Source: CAZYVD01 sp964651045 (GTDB lineage: Bacteria > Zhuqueibacterota > QNDG01 > DSAB01). From it: a stretch of DNA of 38,634 nt. The notes beneath the pieces were generated by a model that saw only the letters and a program-made list of their open reading frames with translations, ran no database searches and was not told the DNA's origin. The first letter of the stretch is position 1; each line of letters opens with the position of its first letter. The translations under genes were made by a program, and so were the position numbers. This document shows, in pieces, positions 1-7,400 of the stretch. Where the stretch lies: positions 1-38,634 of the forward strand of contig CAZYVD010000020.1 of the NCBI GenBank assembly GCA_964651045.1, written 5' to 3'.

Positions 1-41
1 GCAGGGTTCTGTGAGGGACATTAATCCGAAAGGAGGTAAAG

Positions 42-944
42 ATGTCTACTCGACAAGAGAAATTTAGTTCATACAGAATATTTTCAATTCTCATTGTAAT
101 TTCGATTTTTCTATTAATTACAGGATGTGCAGGGTTTCGTACGAGTACCCAGGTTACAGTAGAAAAACCTCCTTATTACTACAAGCGGACCTTTTCCTCA
201 ATTAATCTTAAAAGCGCAAGGGTCGGTCATCTTCCTGTTGTACTCGACAGAATGACATACAATGAAAAAGATTACGATTTATGGAAAACTCTTCTTGGAG
301 AAATCAACGGATTCTTAAGAGATCAGGGATGGACTATTGAACTTGAGCCCATAGAGCTTCCCATGGAAGAGGCTCCAGATCTATTTGTTGGCTACTCGGG
401 TATGTTCGGTGCTCCAGTTGCACCTTCCTCATTTAGTGATCAGGAGGGCGAGGAAGAGCAGCCTCAAATGGTTATCTACTATAAAAATCCATCTGAGAAG
501 TGGAAAAAGAAACTTCTTGAAATCACAAGAAGAGAGAAGGTGGAGGCAGTACTTTTCTTGAGTGTGGGATTGAGTGAATACCTAATCCGCCAGAAAAATT
601 GGCTTGGTAAGAAAGAACTTGCTCTGGGAACAGGATACTCTGTTCCAATGAAATGGCTGAGTTCTCTTGATGATCCGATAGATGTATTGCATTTTACTGG
701 TTGCTTGATGGACAGAAATGGAAAGATATATAGAGTTGGTGCAGAAGGGATCGTGGCTGCAAGACCCGCCAGTTTTTTTGAGTCGATCATAGGTTTCAGA
801 AATAGTCTGAGTTATGATACAATAAGAAAGATTACAACCGAAATAAAAAGAACAGATCTGAAAGGAGCTCCTCTTAGTTATAGGGTTGCACTTCAGAATC
901 TGGTTGCCAGTCTTTTAGGGCGTAAGGATATGATTATAAAGTAG
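42..944 (+). CDS. Predicted lipoprotein of unknown function
   Basis: Unrecognised 300-residue protein. It begins with a lipoprotein signal peptide: a basic N-terminus, a hydrophobic stretch (about residues 13-27) and the lipobox L-I-T-G-C with the modifiable cysteine at residue 29, so it is expected to be lipid-anchored in the envelope. The rest is a mixed soluble domain without a motif I know. A strong Shine-Dalgarno AGGAGG (31-36) lies five bases before the ATG and fixes the start. The gene faces the minus-strand receiver gene that ends at 972, and no terminator hairpin is visible between them. Something was probably encoded upstream in the same direction, since the RBS sits close to the contig edge and another reading frame runs in from it. 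The lipoprotein nature is seen directly; the role is unknown. Confidence 0.8.
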   Translation: MSTRQEKFSSYRIFSILIVISIFLLITGCAGFRTSTQVTVEKPPYYYKRTFSSINLKSARVGHLPVVLDRMTYNEKDYDLWKTLLGEINGFLRDQGWTIELEPIELPMEEAPDLFVGYSGMFGAPVAPSSFSDQEGEEEQPQMVIYYKNPSEKWKKKLLEITRREKVEAVLFLSVGLSEYLIRQKNWLGKKELALGTGYSVPMKWLSSLDDPIDVLHFTGCLMDRNGKIYRVGAEGIVAARPASFFESIIGFRNSLSYDTIRKITTEIKRTDLKGAPLSYRVALQNLVASLLGRKDMIIK

Positions 945-971
945 CTGTTTGAGATCGTTATCTTTGTGAAT

Positions 972-1436
972 TTACCACTCTTCGTTATTCGGCCTTTTAG
1001 AACTCTGGGTGTCGTCAATATTGGTTTGTTCGGATTCGGATGATTTTTCCGAGGCTCTCTTAAGAAGCTTATAAATCATGTTCATTATCTTTTCTGGTGA
1101 ATCGCTGCCCTTCACACTGTAGTAGTTGGCACCAAGATTGATTGCTTTTTGAACCTCATTTAATTCTTTTACCGATGTCAGGACAAGTATGGGAATGTTT
1201 TTTGTGGTCTCGTTTCCTCGGATTTTTTTCAGAATCTCCAGTCCGTGAAGATCTGGGAGAACCATGTCGAGAACAATGATGTCGGGTACTCTCTCGTATG
1301 CCAGTATCCAGCCATTCTGGCCGTTTTCTGCTTCGATGACCTCAAACCCCTTACTCTCGAAGATTTTCCGATAATACAGACGTACAGTAGGCGAGTCTTC
1401 GATTATGAGTACTGTAATTTTTCTTGTTGTAACCAT
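972..1436 (-). CDS. CheY-like response regulator receiver protein
   Basis: Single-domain response regulator of 154 residues. The receiver fold has all its landmarks: the acidic pair E13-D14 in the first loop, the phospho-acceptor D57 in VLDMVLPD, T87 in the VLTS strand and K109. The last 35 or so residues are a polar, Ser/Glu/Asn-rich tail rather than an output domain, so the protein should act by phosphorylation-dependent binding to a partner. Its ATG overlaps the stop codon of the preceding ferredoxin gene (TAATG), which points to translational coupling. It is the last gene of a three-gene operon (membrane protein, ferredoxin, receiver). No histidine kinase is present in the window, so the phosphodonor is unknown. 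Confidence 0.92.
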   Translation of the reverse strand: MVTTRKITVLIIEDSPTVRLYYRKIFESKGFEVIEAENGQNGWILAYERVPDIIVLDMVLPDLHGLEILKKIRGNETTKNIPILVLTSVKELNEVQKAINLGANYYSVKGSDSPEKIMNMIYKLLKRASEKSSESEQTNIDDTQSSKRPNNEEW

Positions 1437-1648
1437 TATTTTTTTACTTTTTTTATTTCTAAATTTTCAATCTTTATTGCATCAAAGGGACATTGATTGA
1501 TGCAGATATAACATCCATTACATCTTCCCTCTATAGGCTCAGGATATGACATATCTCTTGTCAGCAGAATTGCATCCTGTCCACAGACATCGGTACAGAT
1601 ACCACATCCAGTACAATTTTCTCTAATTAGTTTCCATGCCCATGTCAT
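1436..1648 (-). CDS. Small 2[4Fe-4S] ferredoxin
   Basis: A 70-residue bacterial-type ferredoxin with two cysteine sets: C12, C15, C18, C22 and C43, C46, C49, C53. The second set has the usual CxxCxxCxxxCP pattern; in the first, the proline after the fourth cysteine is replaced by glycine. Such proteins carry electrons between cytoplasmic oxidoreductases. It is in an operon with a membrane protein upstream (four bases between them) and a receiver protein downstream (one-base overlap). No dehydrogenase or hydrogenase subunit is adjacent, so the redox partner is not evident. The lysine-rich C-terminus after residue 60 is an extension beyond the fold. Confidence 0.9.
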   Translation of the reverse strand: MTWAWKLIRENCTGCGICTDVCGQDAILLTRDMSYPEPIEGRCNGCYICINQCPFDAIKIENLEIKKVKK

Positions 1649-1652
1649 GGTA

Positions 1653-2282
1653 TTACTCTTTATTTCTATTTTTCAGCTGCCTGATGCCGGAGACAAATCC
1701 CCAGATGAGCACGGCAGTCATTATTGGAAAACAGATATAGAATGTGATCTGTGACAGCTCAAGACCAGCTGGATTTGCATTAGATCTAAGATGAGTCTTG
1801 ATAAAGGTCCAGAATAGGCTCGGATGATTCTCAAGATATTCTCCACTAGGAGCTTCCATTATGAATGTAAATCCGATTATATTTAGAATGTTGGCAAAAA
1901 ACATAAACCATGTGGCCAACATGAAAGTTTTATTTTCTGGATTGCTGCCCTTATAGAATAGTCTGATTACCAGCGCTATGGTAAAAAGAATAGTCGCAAC
2001 AGGGACGAAAGGAATGGCTATCTTGATGTCTGCCATGATATCTGGATTCATAACCATATAGCCAACCACAACGATTACTACAAGGGCTAAATCGACAACT
2101 ATTATTGTTAAAACATTCCAGAGTTCTATGGAAACCTTGAGTGTCAATTTTTTTTCAATAGATTTGTAATAGTTCTGGACTATTGAAAGACCGAGAGCAA
2201 GGAATCCGAGTATTATTGAAAAGTTAACAAAATTTTGAAGAGTCCACACTTCGAGAGCCTTTTCAATTGTATGAGCTGTCAT
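1653..2282 (-). CDS. Five-helix integral membrane protein, unknown function
   Basis: Unrecognised inner-membrane protein of 209 residues with five predicted transmembrane segments (roughly residues 17-37, 57-78, 88-110, 122-145 and 177-200), a polar loop before the last one and a basic C-terminal tail. An ATG at 2288 is also in frame, but the purine-rich AGGAGGAG (complement of about 2290-2297) is only three bases from it and nine from the ATG at 2282, so I prefer 2282. It is the first gene of an operon with a ferredoxin and a CheY-like receiver. A redox- or signal-linked membrane subunit is conceivable from this company, but no heme or quinone ligand pattern is obvious. Confidence 0.75.
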   Translation of the reverse strand: MTAHTIEKALEVWTLQNFVNFSIILGFLALGLSIVQNYYKSIEKKLTLKVSIELWNVLTIIVVDLALVVIVVVGYMVMNPDIMADIKIAIPFVPVATILFTIALVIRLFYKGSNPENKTFMLATWFMFFANILNIIGFTFIMEAPSGEYLENHPSLFWTFIKTHLRSNANPAGLELSQITFYICFPIMTAVLIWGFVSGIRQLKNRNKE

Positions 2283-2292
2283 GGTCATACTC

Positions 2293-2370
2293 CTCCTATG
2301 ATAAATTGTTCCGATTCTACTTCGATTTATACTCCTATGATAAATTGTTCCGATTCTACTTCGATTTATA
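2293..2370. repeat. 39-bp perfect tandem duplication (two copies)
   Basis: Bases 2293-2331 and 2332-2370 are identical 39-bp units, each starting CTCCTATGATAAATTG. The first copy contributes to the ribosome binding site of the membrane-protein operon (AGGAG on the minus strand), so the upstream copy holds a duplicated, presumably idle AGGAG. The second copy ends inside the stop codon of the transposase remnant at 2366-2515. The duplication is seen directly in the sequence. Its origin, by replication slippage or as a scar of the insertion sequence, is inference. Confidence 0.9.
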
Positions 2371-2515
2371 CTTCCTTCAACACAAAATTTGGAAAATCTT
2401 CAAATATCCAATCGTTTTTCAATGTTTGATAAATGATCCCTAATAGTTTCCTGGATGTCGCTATGATCGCTTTTCCACTGCCTTTCCTGTGTTTCAGACG
2501 AAGATAAAAAATCTC
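2366..2515 (-). pseudogene. Remnant of IS110-family transposase (C-terminal end)
   Basis: Reading the minus strand from 2512 gives about 48 in-frame codons ending in TAA at 2368-2366. The peptide contains YLRLKHRKGSGKAII, then ATSRKLLGIIYQTLK and a closing WIFEDFPNF, which I recognise as the C-terminal end of IS110/IS116/IS902-type transposases (Transposase_20 region). An in-frame TGA at 2518-2516 precedes it, and neither the catalytic serine region nor the N-terminal DEDD domain is present, so this is a dead fragment of an element that normally encodes over 300 residues. It lies between the ECF sigma gene and the membrane-protein operon. Confidence 0.65.
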
Positions 2516-2593
2516 TCAATTAAGGGGAATATCGAATCGCTATCAACATATTATAACGTCTCTTTTTTATTGTTAGTAGATATTAACATATTC

Positions 2594-2622
2594 ATTTTAA
2601 TAATTTATGCAATAAATGTCAA
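2594..2622 (-). promoter_or_regulatory. Possible sigma-70 promoter, minus strand
   Basis: On the minus strand TTGACA (complement of 2617-2622) is followed after 17 bases by TAAAAT (complement of 2594-2599), a near-consensus housekeeping pair. It points towards the transposase remnant and the membrane protein/ferredoxin/receiver operon about 310 bases further on. It may be that operon's original promoter, now separated by IS debris. Activity is inferred. Confidence 0.35.
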
Positions 2623-2646
2623 GGCATTATATTAGTAGATTTTCGA

Positions 2647-2674
2647 GAACCTTTTACTTTTAAATGACGTCTAA
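2647..2674 (+). promoter_or_regulatory. ECF-type promoter, probably autoregulatory
   Basis: GAACC (2647-2651) and CGTCTAA (2668-2674) are separated by 16 bases. This matches the 'AAC' -35 and 'GTC' -10 pattern typical of many ECF sigma factors. It lies just before the sigma gene's ribosome binding site (TAGGAG, 2687-2692) and TTG start at 2701, giving a leader of about 20 bases. ECF factors commonly transcribe their own operon, so the likely user is the sigma factor encoded next. The match is visible; regulation is inferred. Confidence 0.55.
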
Positions 2675-2700
2675 ATGAGTAGTTAATAGGAGCATTTATA

Positions 2701-3279
2701 TTGTATCGAGAATTTGATCTGATCAGACATGCATGCAAGGGGGATATTGATGCATTTAGAAGATTGTTTGAGGAGAACAACAGAAGGATATTTTTTCTTG
2801 CTCTCGATTTGACAGGCAACATCCATGATGCCGAAGATCTTACGCAGGAGGTGTTTATAAGCGCCTTCAGTTCGTTGGAGAAATTTAGAGGTGAGTCGAG
2901 GTTCAGTTCATGGCTTTATAGAATTACAATCAATCTGTGGATAAACCGTAGGCGGAAAAAGTCGCTTGAGATATTTAATAGAAAGATAAATTCAAGTGAA
3001 TTGGAAAGAATGCAGAAGACAGATAATAGCAGTTTAGACCCTGAAAGATGTGCTGAATCTGCACTTGTAGAGTTAAATATTAAGAAGGCCTTGGAGAGGT
3101 TGAGTGCAAAAGAGAGATCGATCTTTGTACTCAAGCATTATCATGATCTTAAGCTAAAAGAGATTTCTGAAATTTTAGGCATAAGTTTAGGTACTGTTAA
3201 GAGCACACTCTTCAGAGCAATGAGAAGGCTTCGCAAAGAACTTGATTTTTACCGCAGCGAATTTGACGTGGAGGTGTAG
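2701..3279 (+). CDS. ECF-family RNA polymerase sigma factor
   Basis: A 192-residue extracytoplasmic-function sigma factor. Region 2 is clear, with DAEDLTQEVF at residues 43-52 (core binding and -10 recognition) followed by the FSSWLYRIT segment. Region 4 spans about residues 133-180 with the helix-turn-helix ISEILGISLGTVKSTLFRAM that reads the -35 element. The linker (about 88-125) is charged, and there is no C-terminal extension. The start is TTG, eight bases after TAGGAG; no ATG fits region 1/2 better. It is followed three bases later by a zinc-type anti-sigma gene whose AGGAGG-like site lies in the end of this gene. An ECF-like promoter precedes it (2647-2674). It should switch on this envelope-related operon upon a stress signal released through the anti-sigma factor. 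Confidence 0.95.
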   Translation: MYREFDLIRHACKGDIDAFRRLFEENNRRIFFLALDLTGNIHDAEDLTQEVFISAFSSLEKFRGESRFSSWLYRITINLWINRRRKKSLEIFNRKINSSELERMQKTDNSSLDPERCAESALVELNIKKALERLSAKERSIFVLKHYHDLKLKEISEILGISLGTVKSTLFRAMRRLRKELDFYRSEFDVEV

Positions 3280-3282
3280 ATT

Positions 3283-4113
3283 ATGAGCTGTAGAAAAGTG
3301 AGATCTCTTTTTATCGATGCCATATATGATGAATTGGATCGCCAGAAGAGAGACTCTTTTGATAAGCACTTGAGGAGGTGCAAAAGGTGTTCTGAGGAGT
3401 ATTCTGAGATGTGCAGAGTAGCCGAGATAATGACAAGAAGAGTAAGGGCGAAGCCGTCAAAAGAGATGTGGGAAAGGCTCTGGGATGAAATTTCACGTGG
3501 GGTTGTTGATATAAAATCTTCAAGGCCATTTATTGTACCAGAAAGAGAGGAAAGATCGATCGGTTTTAAAATAAGATGGATATATGGGATTGCCGCTGCA
3601 CTGGGATTGATCCTGGGAGGCTTATTGATCTGGAGGAGCAATTTTCGTGTTTCAGATTTCAGAGATTTTATGGCTCGTTCTGAATTCAAAAAGGAGAGTA
3701 TGGAGTCAAAAGATAAAAGAATTTACGACCTGCTTCTCCAGTCAAAGGTATTGATTCTTGCACTAAACAATTTTGATCCAGAAGATGACACTTATGTTCT
3801 AAATATGCCCTATCAGAGGAAGATATCGCAGAGACTTCTAAAGAAGATTTGGTCAATCAGAAGCAGCTCTAAAGAGTTCGATTCAGGGGCTTTGGAGGAT
3901 GTAGTTTGTGATCTTGAAGTGGTTCTGCTTCAGATAGCAAACAGCGGAGATGAGAATGAGAGAGAGTCGATTGAGATGATAAGAGAAGGGATAGAGCGGC
4001 TTCATATACTTTTCAGAATAAATATGATTGAGATGAAGAGAGTGGATGTGGCAGATGGGAATATAATGAGAAAAGATCGCTATAAAGATAAGGAGAAAAA
4101 AGATGTTGGGTAA
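3283..4113 (+). CDS. Membrane-anchored zinc-binding anti-sigma factor
   Basis: 276 residues. The N-terminus carries the zinc-binding anti-sigma (ZAS) signature H29-x3-C33-x2-C36 with C3 as a likely fourth ligand; in this family it folds against the cognate sigma factor in the cytoplasm. A single transmembrane helix follows at about residues 100-117 (YGIAAALGLILGGLLIW). The rest, about 150 residues, should be periplasmic; it is helical and charged and resembles no sensor domain I know. The gene starts three bases after the sigma factor stop and overlaps the next gene by 11 bases, so all are co-translated. Release of the sigma factor by proteolysis or a zinc-thiol change is the family norm; which applies here is not visible. 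Confidence 0.9.
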   Translation: MSCRKVRSLFIDAIYDELDRQKRDSFDKHLRRCKRCSEEYSEMCRVAEIMTRRVRAKPSKEMWERLWDEISRGVVDIKSSRPFIVPEREERSIGFKIRWIYGIAAALGLILGGLLIWRSNFRVSDFRDFMARSEFKKESMESKDKRIYDLLLQSKVLILALNNFDPEDDTYVLNMPYQRKISQRLLKKIWSIRSSSKEFDSGALEDVVCDLEVVLLQIANSGDENERESIEMIREGIERLHILFRINMIEMKRVDVADGNIMRKDRYKDKEKKDVG

Positions 4114-5827
4114 AATAACAAGTAAGGGTACACTCTTATCGGTTTGTTTTGTTGTATCGATCCTTTCTGGCCAGCGTTTTGGAGCTCAGGTTTTAGATGA
4201 TCTTTCAAGGTCACTTATTGAATTGGATAAGAGCATGTGTAAGCTGGAGACTGCTTTTATAGACTTTCCAGAAGAGGTTGTTTTAACAGATCTGGCCTTT
4301 CCTGATGAAATAGAAGGCATGGCAGAAGGTTTTGAGGATCTGCAGAGCGAAGAGGCGGCTGCATATCGAAGAGCATACAACCTTATTCTTGATGAAAAAT
4401 GGAAGGAGGCAGCAGATGCTCTTGCAGCTTTTGTGGCAAAATATCCTGAGAGCAGTTATAAGGATGATGCGCTTTTCTGGATCTGTTATACAAATGATCG
4501 GATGGGGATCTCCCCTGAAGAGTCCTTTAAATGTTATAAAGATTTTGTTGACGCACATCCTAATAGCAAATGGGCGGACGATGCAAAAGCCAACATGATA
4601 CGCATAGGACACAGATTGATTGAGGCTGGAAGAAAAGATTACGAACCTGTTGTTAAATCTCTGGAACAGAGCGAGAACGAAGAGCTGACTTTAGCGGCAC
4701 TCTATGCATTGAAGAATATCGGTGATGAGATGGCATATAAAACTGTAATGGAGCTCTACGACACTTCAAAGAGTGAGAGGCTCAGAAGCATGATTGTCTA
4801 CTTACTGAGTGATTTTAACGGGCCCGGAATAGTGGAAAAATTAACAGAGATTGCTCTTAAAGATCCGAGCACGATGGTACGCAAAAAGGCGATATATGCG
4901 TTAAGAGATACTGATAGTGAAGAAGCAGTTGCGGCCTTGAAGTCTATCATCGATTCAGACAGCGAAGTCGAATTGAGAAGGATTGCTCTATATGTACTGG
5001 CAGAGATAGACTTTCCAGAACGCGTGAGTTTTTTCAAGAATATTGCAATGAAAGATAAAGATCCAATTATATCAAAGACCGCTGTCTCTTTTCTTGGAGA
5101 TATGGAGGCAGAGGGGGTATTTGAGGCACTGGAAGAAATATTGAAGACAACAAAGAGTCCTGAGCTTAGAAGGACTGCCATATATGCCATTGGGGACAGA
5201 GATGATGATGAAATACTGACCCTCTTAAAGTATATAGCATTAAATGATAGTGACGCATCTGTTGTTAGAGCAGCAACTTATGCTATTGCAAGCAGTAAAG
5301 GGAAGGAGAGAATAGAATTTCTTAAACAATTGATATTGGACAGTAAGGATCGTGAAGTGAAAAGAGCGGCAATCTATGCAATTGCAGATAGTCAGGGAGA
5401 AGAGGTTGTAGGATTTCTAATACGATTGGTATTGAGCGCTAAGGATCGTGATGTAAGAAGAGCGGCACTCTATGCATTGAGTAATATTGATGGTATCGAT
5501 ACTGCATCGGTGCTAATGGAGATATATGAAAAGAGTAAATTCACGGATATTAAAAAGAGTGTGATTTATATGATAGTCGAGAATGATGAGAATGAGGCAT
5601 TAAAGATATTAAACAAGATTTTAAAAAGGGAGAAGAATCCCGAGGTTCGCAAGGCAGTAATTTATACAATGAGGGATATGAAGAGCGACAGGGCTGTTGA
5701 TATTCTGGTGGATGTGATAAAGAGCGATTCTGATCTTCAAATAAGAAAGATTGCTGTTCGCATGCTTGGTGAGATGGGTACTCCCAGAGCAAGGAAGGCA
5801 TTGATGGAGATTTTAAAAATAAAATAA
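4103..5827 (+). CDS. Exported TPR-HEAT repeat protein
   Basis: 574 residues with a signal peptide (hydrophobic residues about 9-23, probable cleavage near GAQ-VLD). About residues 85-175 look like TolA-binding/TPR-type helical hairpins (AYNLILDEKWKEAADALAAF followed by a YPES...DDALFW pattern). From about residue 175 to the end run roughly a dozen HEAT repeats of about 31 residues with the recurring core R-x-A-[IL]-Y-A-[IL]. This gives a long alpha-solenoid suited to binding other proteins in the periplasm. The ATG overlaps the anti-sigma gene by 11 bases and is preceded by AAGGAG. As part of a sigma/anti-sigma operon it is likely an effector or a sensor scaffold of the envelope response. No catalytic motif is seen. 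Confidence 0.88.
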   Translation: MLGKITSKGTLLSVCFVVSILSGQRFGAQVLDDLSRSLIELDKSMCKLETAFIDFPEEVVLTDLAFPDEIEGMAEGFEDLQSEEAAAYRRAYNLILDEKWKEAADALAAFVAKYPESSYKDDALFWICYTNDRMGISPEESFKCYKDFVDAHPNSKWADDAKANMIRIGHRLIEAGRKDYEPVVKSLEQSENEELTLAALYALKNIGDEMAYKTVMELYDTSKSERLRSMIVYLLSDFNGPGIVEKLTEIALKDPSTMVRKKAIYALRDTDSEEAVAALKSIIDSDSEVELRRIALYVLAEIDFPERVSFFKNIAMKDKDPIISKTAVSFLGDMEAEGVFEALEEILKTTKSPELRRTAIYAIGDRDDDEILTLLKYIALNDSDASVVRAATYAIASSKGKERIEFLKQLILDSKDREVKRAAIYAIADSQGEEVVGFLIRLVLSAKDRDVRRAALYALSNIDGIDTASVLMEIYEKSKFTDIKKSVIYMIVENDENEALKILNKILKREKNPEVRKAVIYTMRDMKSDRAVDILVDVIKSDSDLQIRKIAVRMLGEMGTPRARKALMEILKIK

Positions 5828-5837
5828 GGAGCAGAAG

Positions 5838-7172
5838 ATGAGATTAATTAGATTTGTCGTATCATTGAGCTTATTTATCTTTTCCTTTTCCTCTTCTCTG
5901 GCAGATCAGGGAAAGAATATAGTGGTAAATTATAAAGACTCCGACCTTCCCCTGCTTGAGAAGTGGAACAGGGCAAGAACAGGAGCGACCGGCACTGATT
6001 ATGAAAATGGATTCTGGATAGGATACAGTATCGAGAAGTTGATGGGGAAAAATTCCTTTATAGGCTCATATAGTTCTGACTGGAAGGAGAAGACAAAGCT
6101 CTCAGAGATCATCTACGGCAAAAATAGGGATGCGGAAGAGCAGAATCTGTCAGAGGAGGAGGTTATTCGACATGTTGCAGAGGAGACGCTTGATGATTTT
6201 GCAGTACTGGAGAATGAGGAAAAAGTTGTAAAAGAGATTGCCCTTCTTTTCAGGTTTTCTGGATCAAGAAGACCTGAAAAATTAAGACTGACCAATCTCG
6301 ATTTGCATTTCGAGCTGGATGATCTGCCGCTTGTATGGCTTGGCAGAGTAGAAGATAAAGAGAGCATAGACCTGCTGACCAAACTGTATGGAAAGTTATC
6401 TGATGTTAATATAAAAAAAGATATAGTATTTGCAGTTTCAACACATGATCTTCCGAGTAGGGTTGTTCCTTTTTTAAGAGGAGTCGTAAAAAGCAATGAA
6501 GATATTGAGATAAGAAAGAGTGCCATATTCTGGCTTGGACAGCAGAACAGCCCAGAAGCTATCAGAATAGTCGTTGATGCTGCCAATTCCGGTAGATCTT
6601 CAGAAATTAGAGAAGGGGCTGTCTTTGCCATCAGCCAGTTTAAATCGGAACAGGCCACAGATAAGCTTATCGATCTTGCCCTGAACTCGCGACATGATGA
6701 TGTGCGCGAAAAGGCAATCTTCTGGCTTGGTCAGAAAAACACACCCAAGGCTCTTAATGCTCTGTTAAAGATAATAAAAAAGGAAGATTCAGAAGCATTA
6801 AAGGAAAAGGCAGTGTTCAGCATTAGTCAGATGAGTAGCTGCGAGGCGGTAGATGCGCTCATCGAACTGGCGCGCAATGCAGTACCATATTCTGTGAGGA
6901 AGAAGGCCCTGTTCTGGCTTGGTCAGAAGGCATCGCAAAAGGCTGCAAAGGCTCTTGGGGATGTTGTATATAGTGATAAGGAAATAGAAATTCAAGAGTA
7001 TGCTGTTTTTGCATTGTATCAACTTCCGAATAAGAATGGAATACCTGCATTGATAAGGATAAGCACAGACCATCCAAGTCCAAGGATAAGGAAGAAGGCC
7101 CTGTTCTGGCTTGGCCAGACGGATGATCCAAGAGCCGTTGAGGCAATAGTCAAAATTTTAAAAAGGAGGTGA
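5838..7172 (+). CDS. Exported HEAT-repeat protein with alternating repeats
   Basis: 444 residues, signal peptide at 1-22 (cleavage near SLA-DQ). The first 150 residues are unassigned. From about residue 180 the protein is a HEAT solenoid whose repeats alternate in type: units carrying [AI]-[IL]-F-W-L-G-Q take turns with units carrying F-[AS]-[IV]-[SY]-Q, through at least seven units up to the C-terminus. It follows the first HEAT gene by ten bases with its own AAGGAG site, and is the last gene of the sigma factor operon. A hairpin at 7262-7294 lies downstream. A protein-binding periplasmic role is probable; the partner is unknown. The two HEAT proteins are not simple copies of each other. Confidence 0.88.
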   Translation: MRLIRFVVSLSLFIFSFSSSLADQGKNIVVNYKDSDLPLLEKWNRARTGATGTDYENGFWIGYSIEKLMGKNSFIGSYSSDWKEKTKLSEIIYGKNRDAEEQNLSEEEVIRHVAEETLDDFAVLENEEKVVKEIALLFRFSGSRRPEKLRLTNLDLHFELDDLPLVWLGRVEDKESIDLLTKLYGKLSDVNIKKDIVFAVSTHDLPSRVVPFLRGVVKSNEDIEIRKSAIFWLGQQNSPEAIRIVVDAANSGRSSEIREGAVFAISQFKSEQATDKLIDLALNSRHDDVREKAIFWLGQKNTPKALNALLKIIKKEDSEALKEKAVFSISQMSSCEAVDALIELARNAVPYSVRKKALFWLGQKASQKAAKALGDVVYSDKEIEIQEYAVFALYQLPNKNGIPALIRISTDHPSPRIRKKALFWLGQTDDPRAVEAIVKILKRR

Positions 7173-7261
7173 AAAAATTTTGAAACTTTTTTAGACCTCA
7201 GACGTTATTAATATGAATAATCTTTATTAATACACTACTCATTTGTACCCTCCTTGGTGAA

Positions 7262-7294
7262 GGCCCGATTCGAAGAGTGATTAAGAATCGGGCC
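7262..7294 (+). terminator. Hairpin downstream of sigma factor operon
   Basis: GGCCCGATTC (7262-7271) and GAATCGGGCC (7285-7294) form a perfect ten-base stem with a 13-base loop. Only a short TTTT (7301-7304) follows after a gap, so it is either a weak intrinsic terminator or an mRNA 3' protective structure. It separates the HEAT gene from the tetR promoter. Confidence 0.55.
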
Positions 7295-7332
7295 GCTCAC
7301 TTTTAAAGACTTTCTTTTATGATTTATTTTTC

Positions 7333-7361
7333 TTGACATAATTATATTTTATTTGTATTTT
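7333..7361 (+). promoter_or_regulatory. Promoter of the TetR gene
   Basis: TTGACA (7333-7338), 17-base spacer, TATTTT (7356-7361). The palindromic operator begins four bases after the -10 element, so a repressor bound there would block transcription start. The leader to the ATG at 7401 is about 35 bases. Confidence 0.6.
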
Positions 7362-7364
7362 ATC

Positions 7365-7384
7365 TTGACCGAACGGTCGGTCAA
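7365..7384. promoter_or_regulatory. TetR-family operator (autoregulation)
   Basis: TTGACCGAACGGTCGGTCAA is an inverted repeat: outer arms TTGACCG/CGGTCAA, with a nested ACCG-AA-CGGT. It has the ACCG...CGGT type of half-sites bound by many TetR-family repressors. It overlaps the transcription start region of the tetR gene, and a partly matching copy lies at 8030-8049 before the target operon. Binding is inferred from symmetry and position. Confidence 0.7.
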
Positions 7385-7400
7385 AATAAGAGGGGCTGAG

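Noticed and set aside
2..67. Open frame running in from the window edge (…DINPKGGKDVYSTREI, stop at 65-67) as the end of an upstream gene
   Set aside because: It overlaps the lipoprotein gene by 26 bases and only about 21 residues are visible; another frame also enters and stops at 24. Too little to call.
6113..6658. 181-codon open frame on the minus strand
   Set aside because: Antisense to the second HEAT gene; Ser/Leu-rich shadow product with no start signal.
7160..7200. Terminator formed by AGGTG-A-run and T-run-AGACCT after the HEAT gene
   Set aside because: The stem is almost only A-T pairs and interrupted; the GC-rich hairpin at 7262-7294 is more convincing.
7353..7400. Longer TetR start at TTG 7353
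   Set aside because: It would place coding sequence across the -10 element and operator; the ATG at 7401 has its own ribosome site and gives the normal N-terminus.
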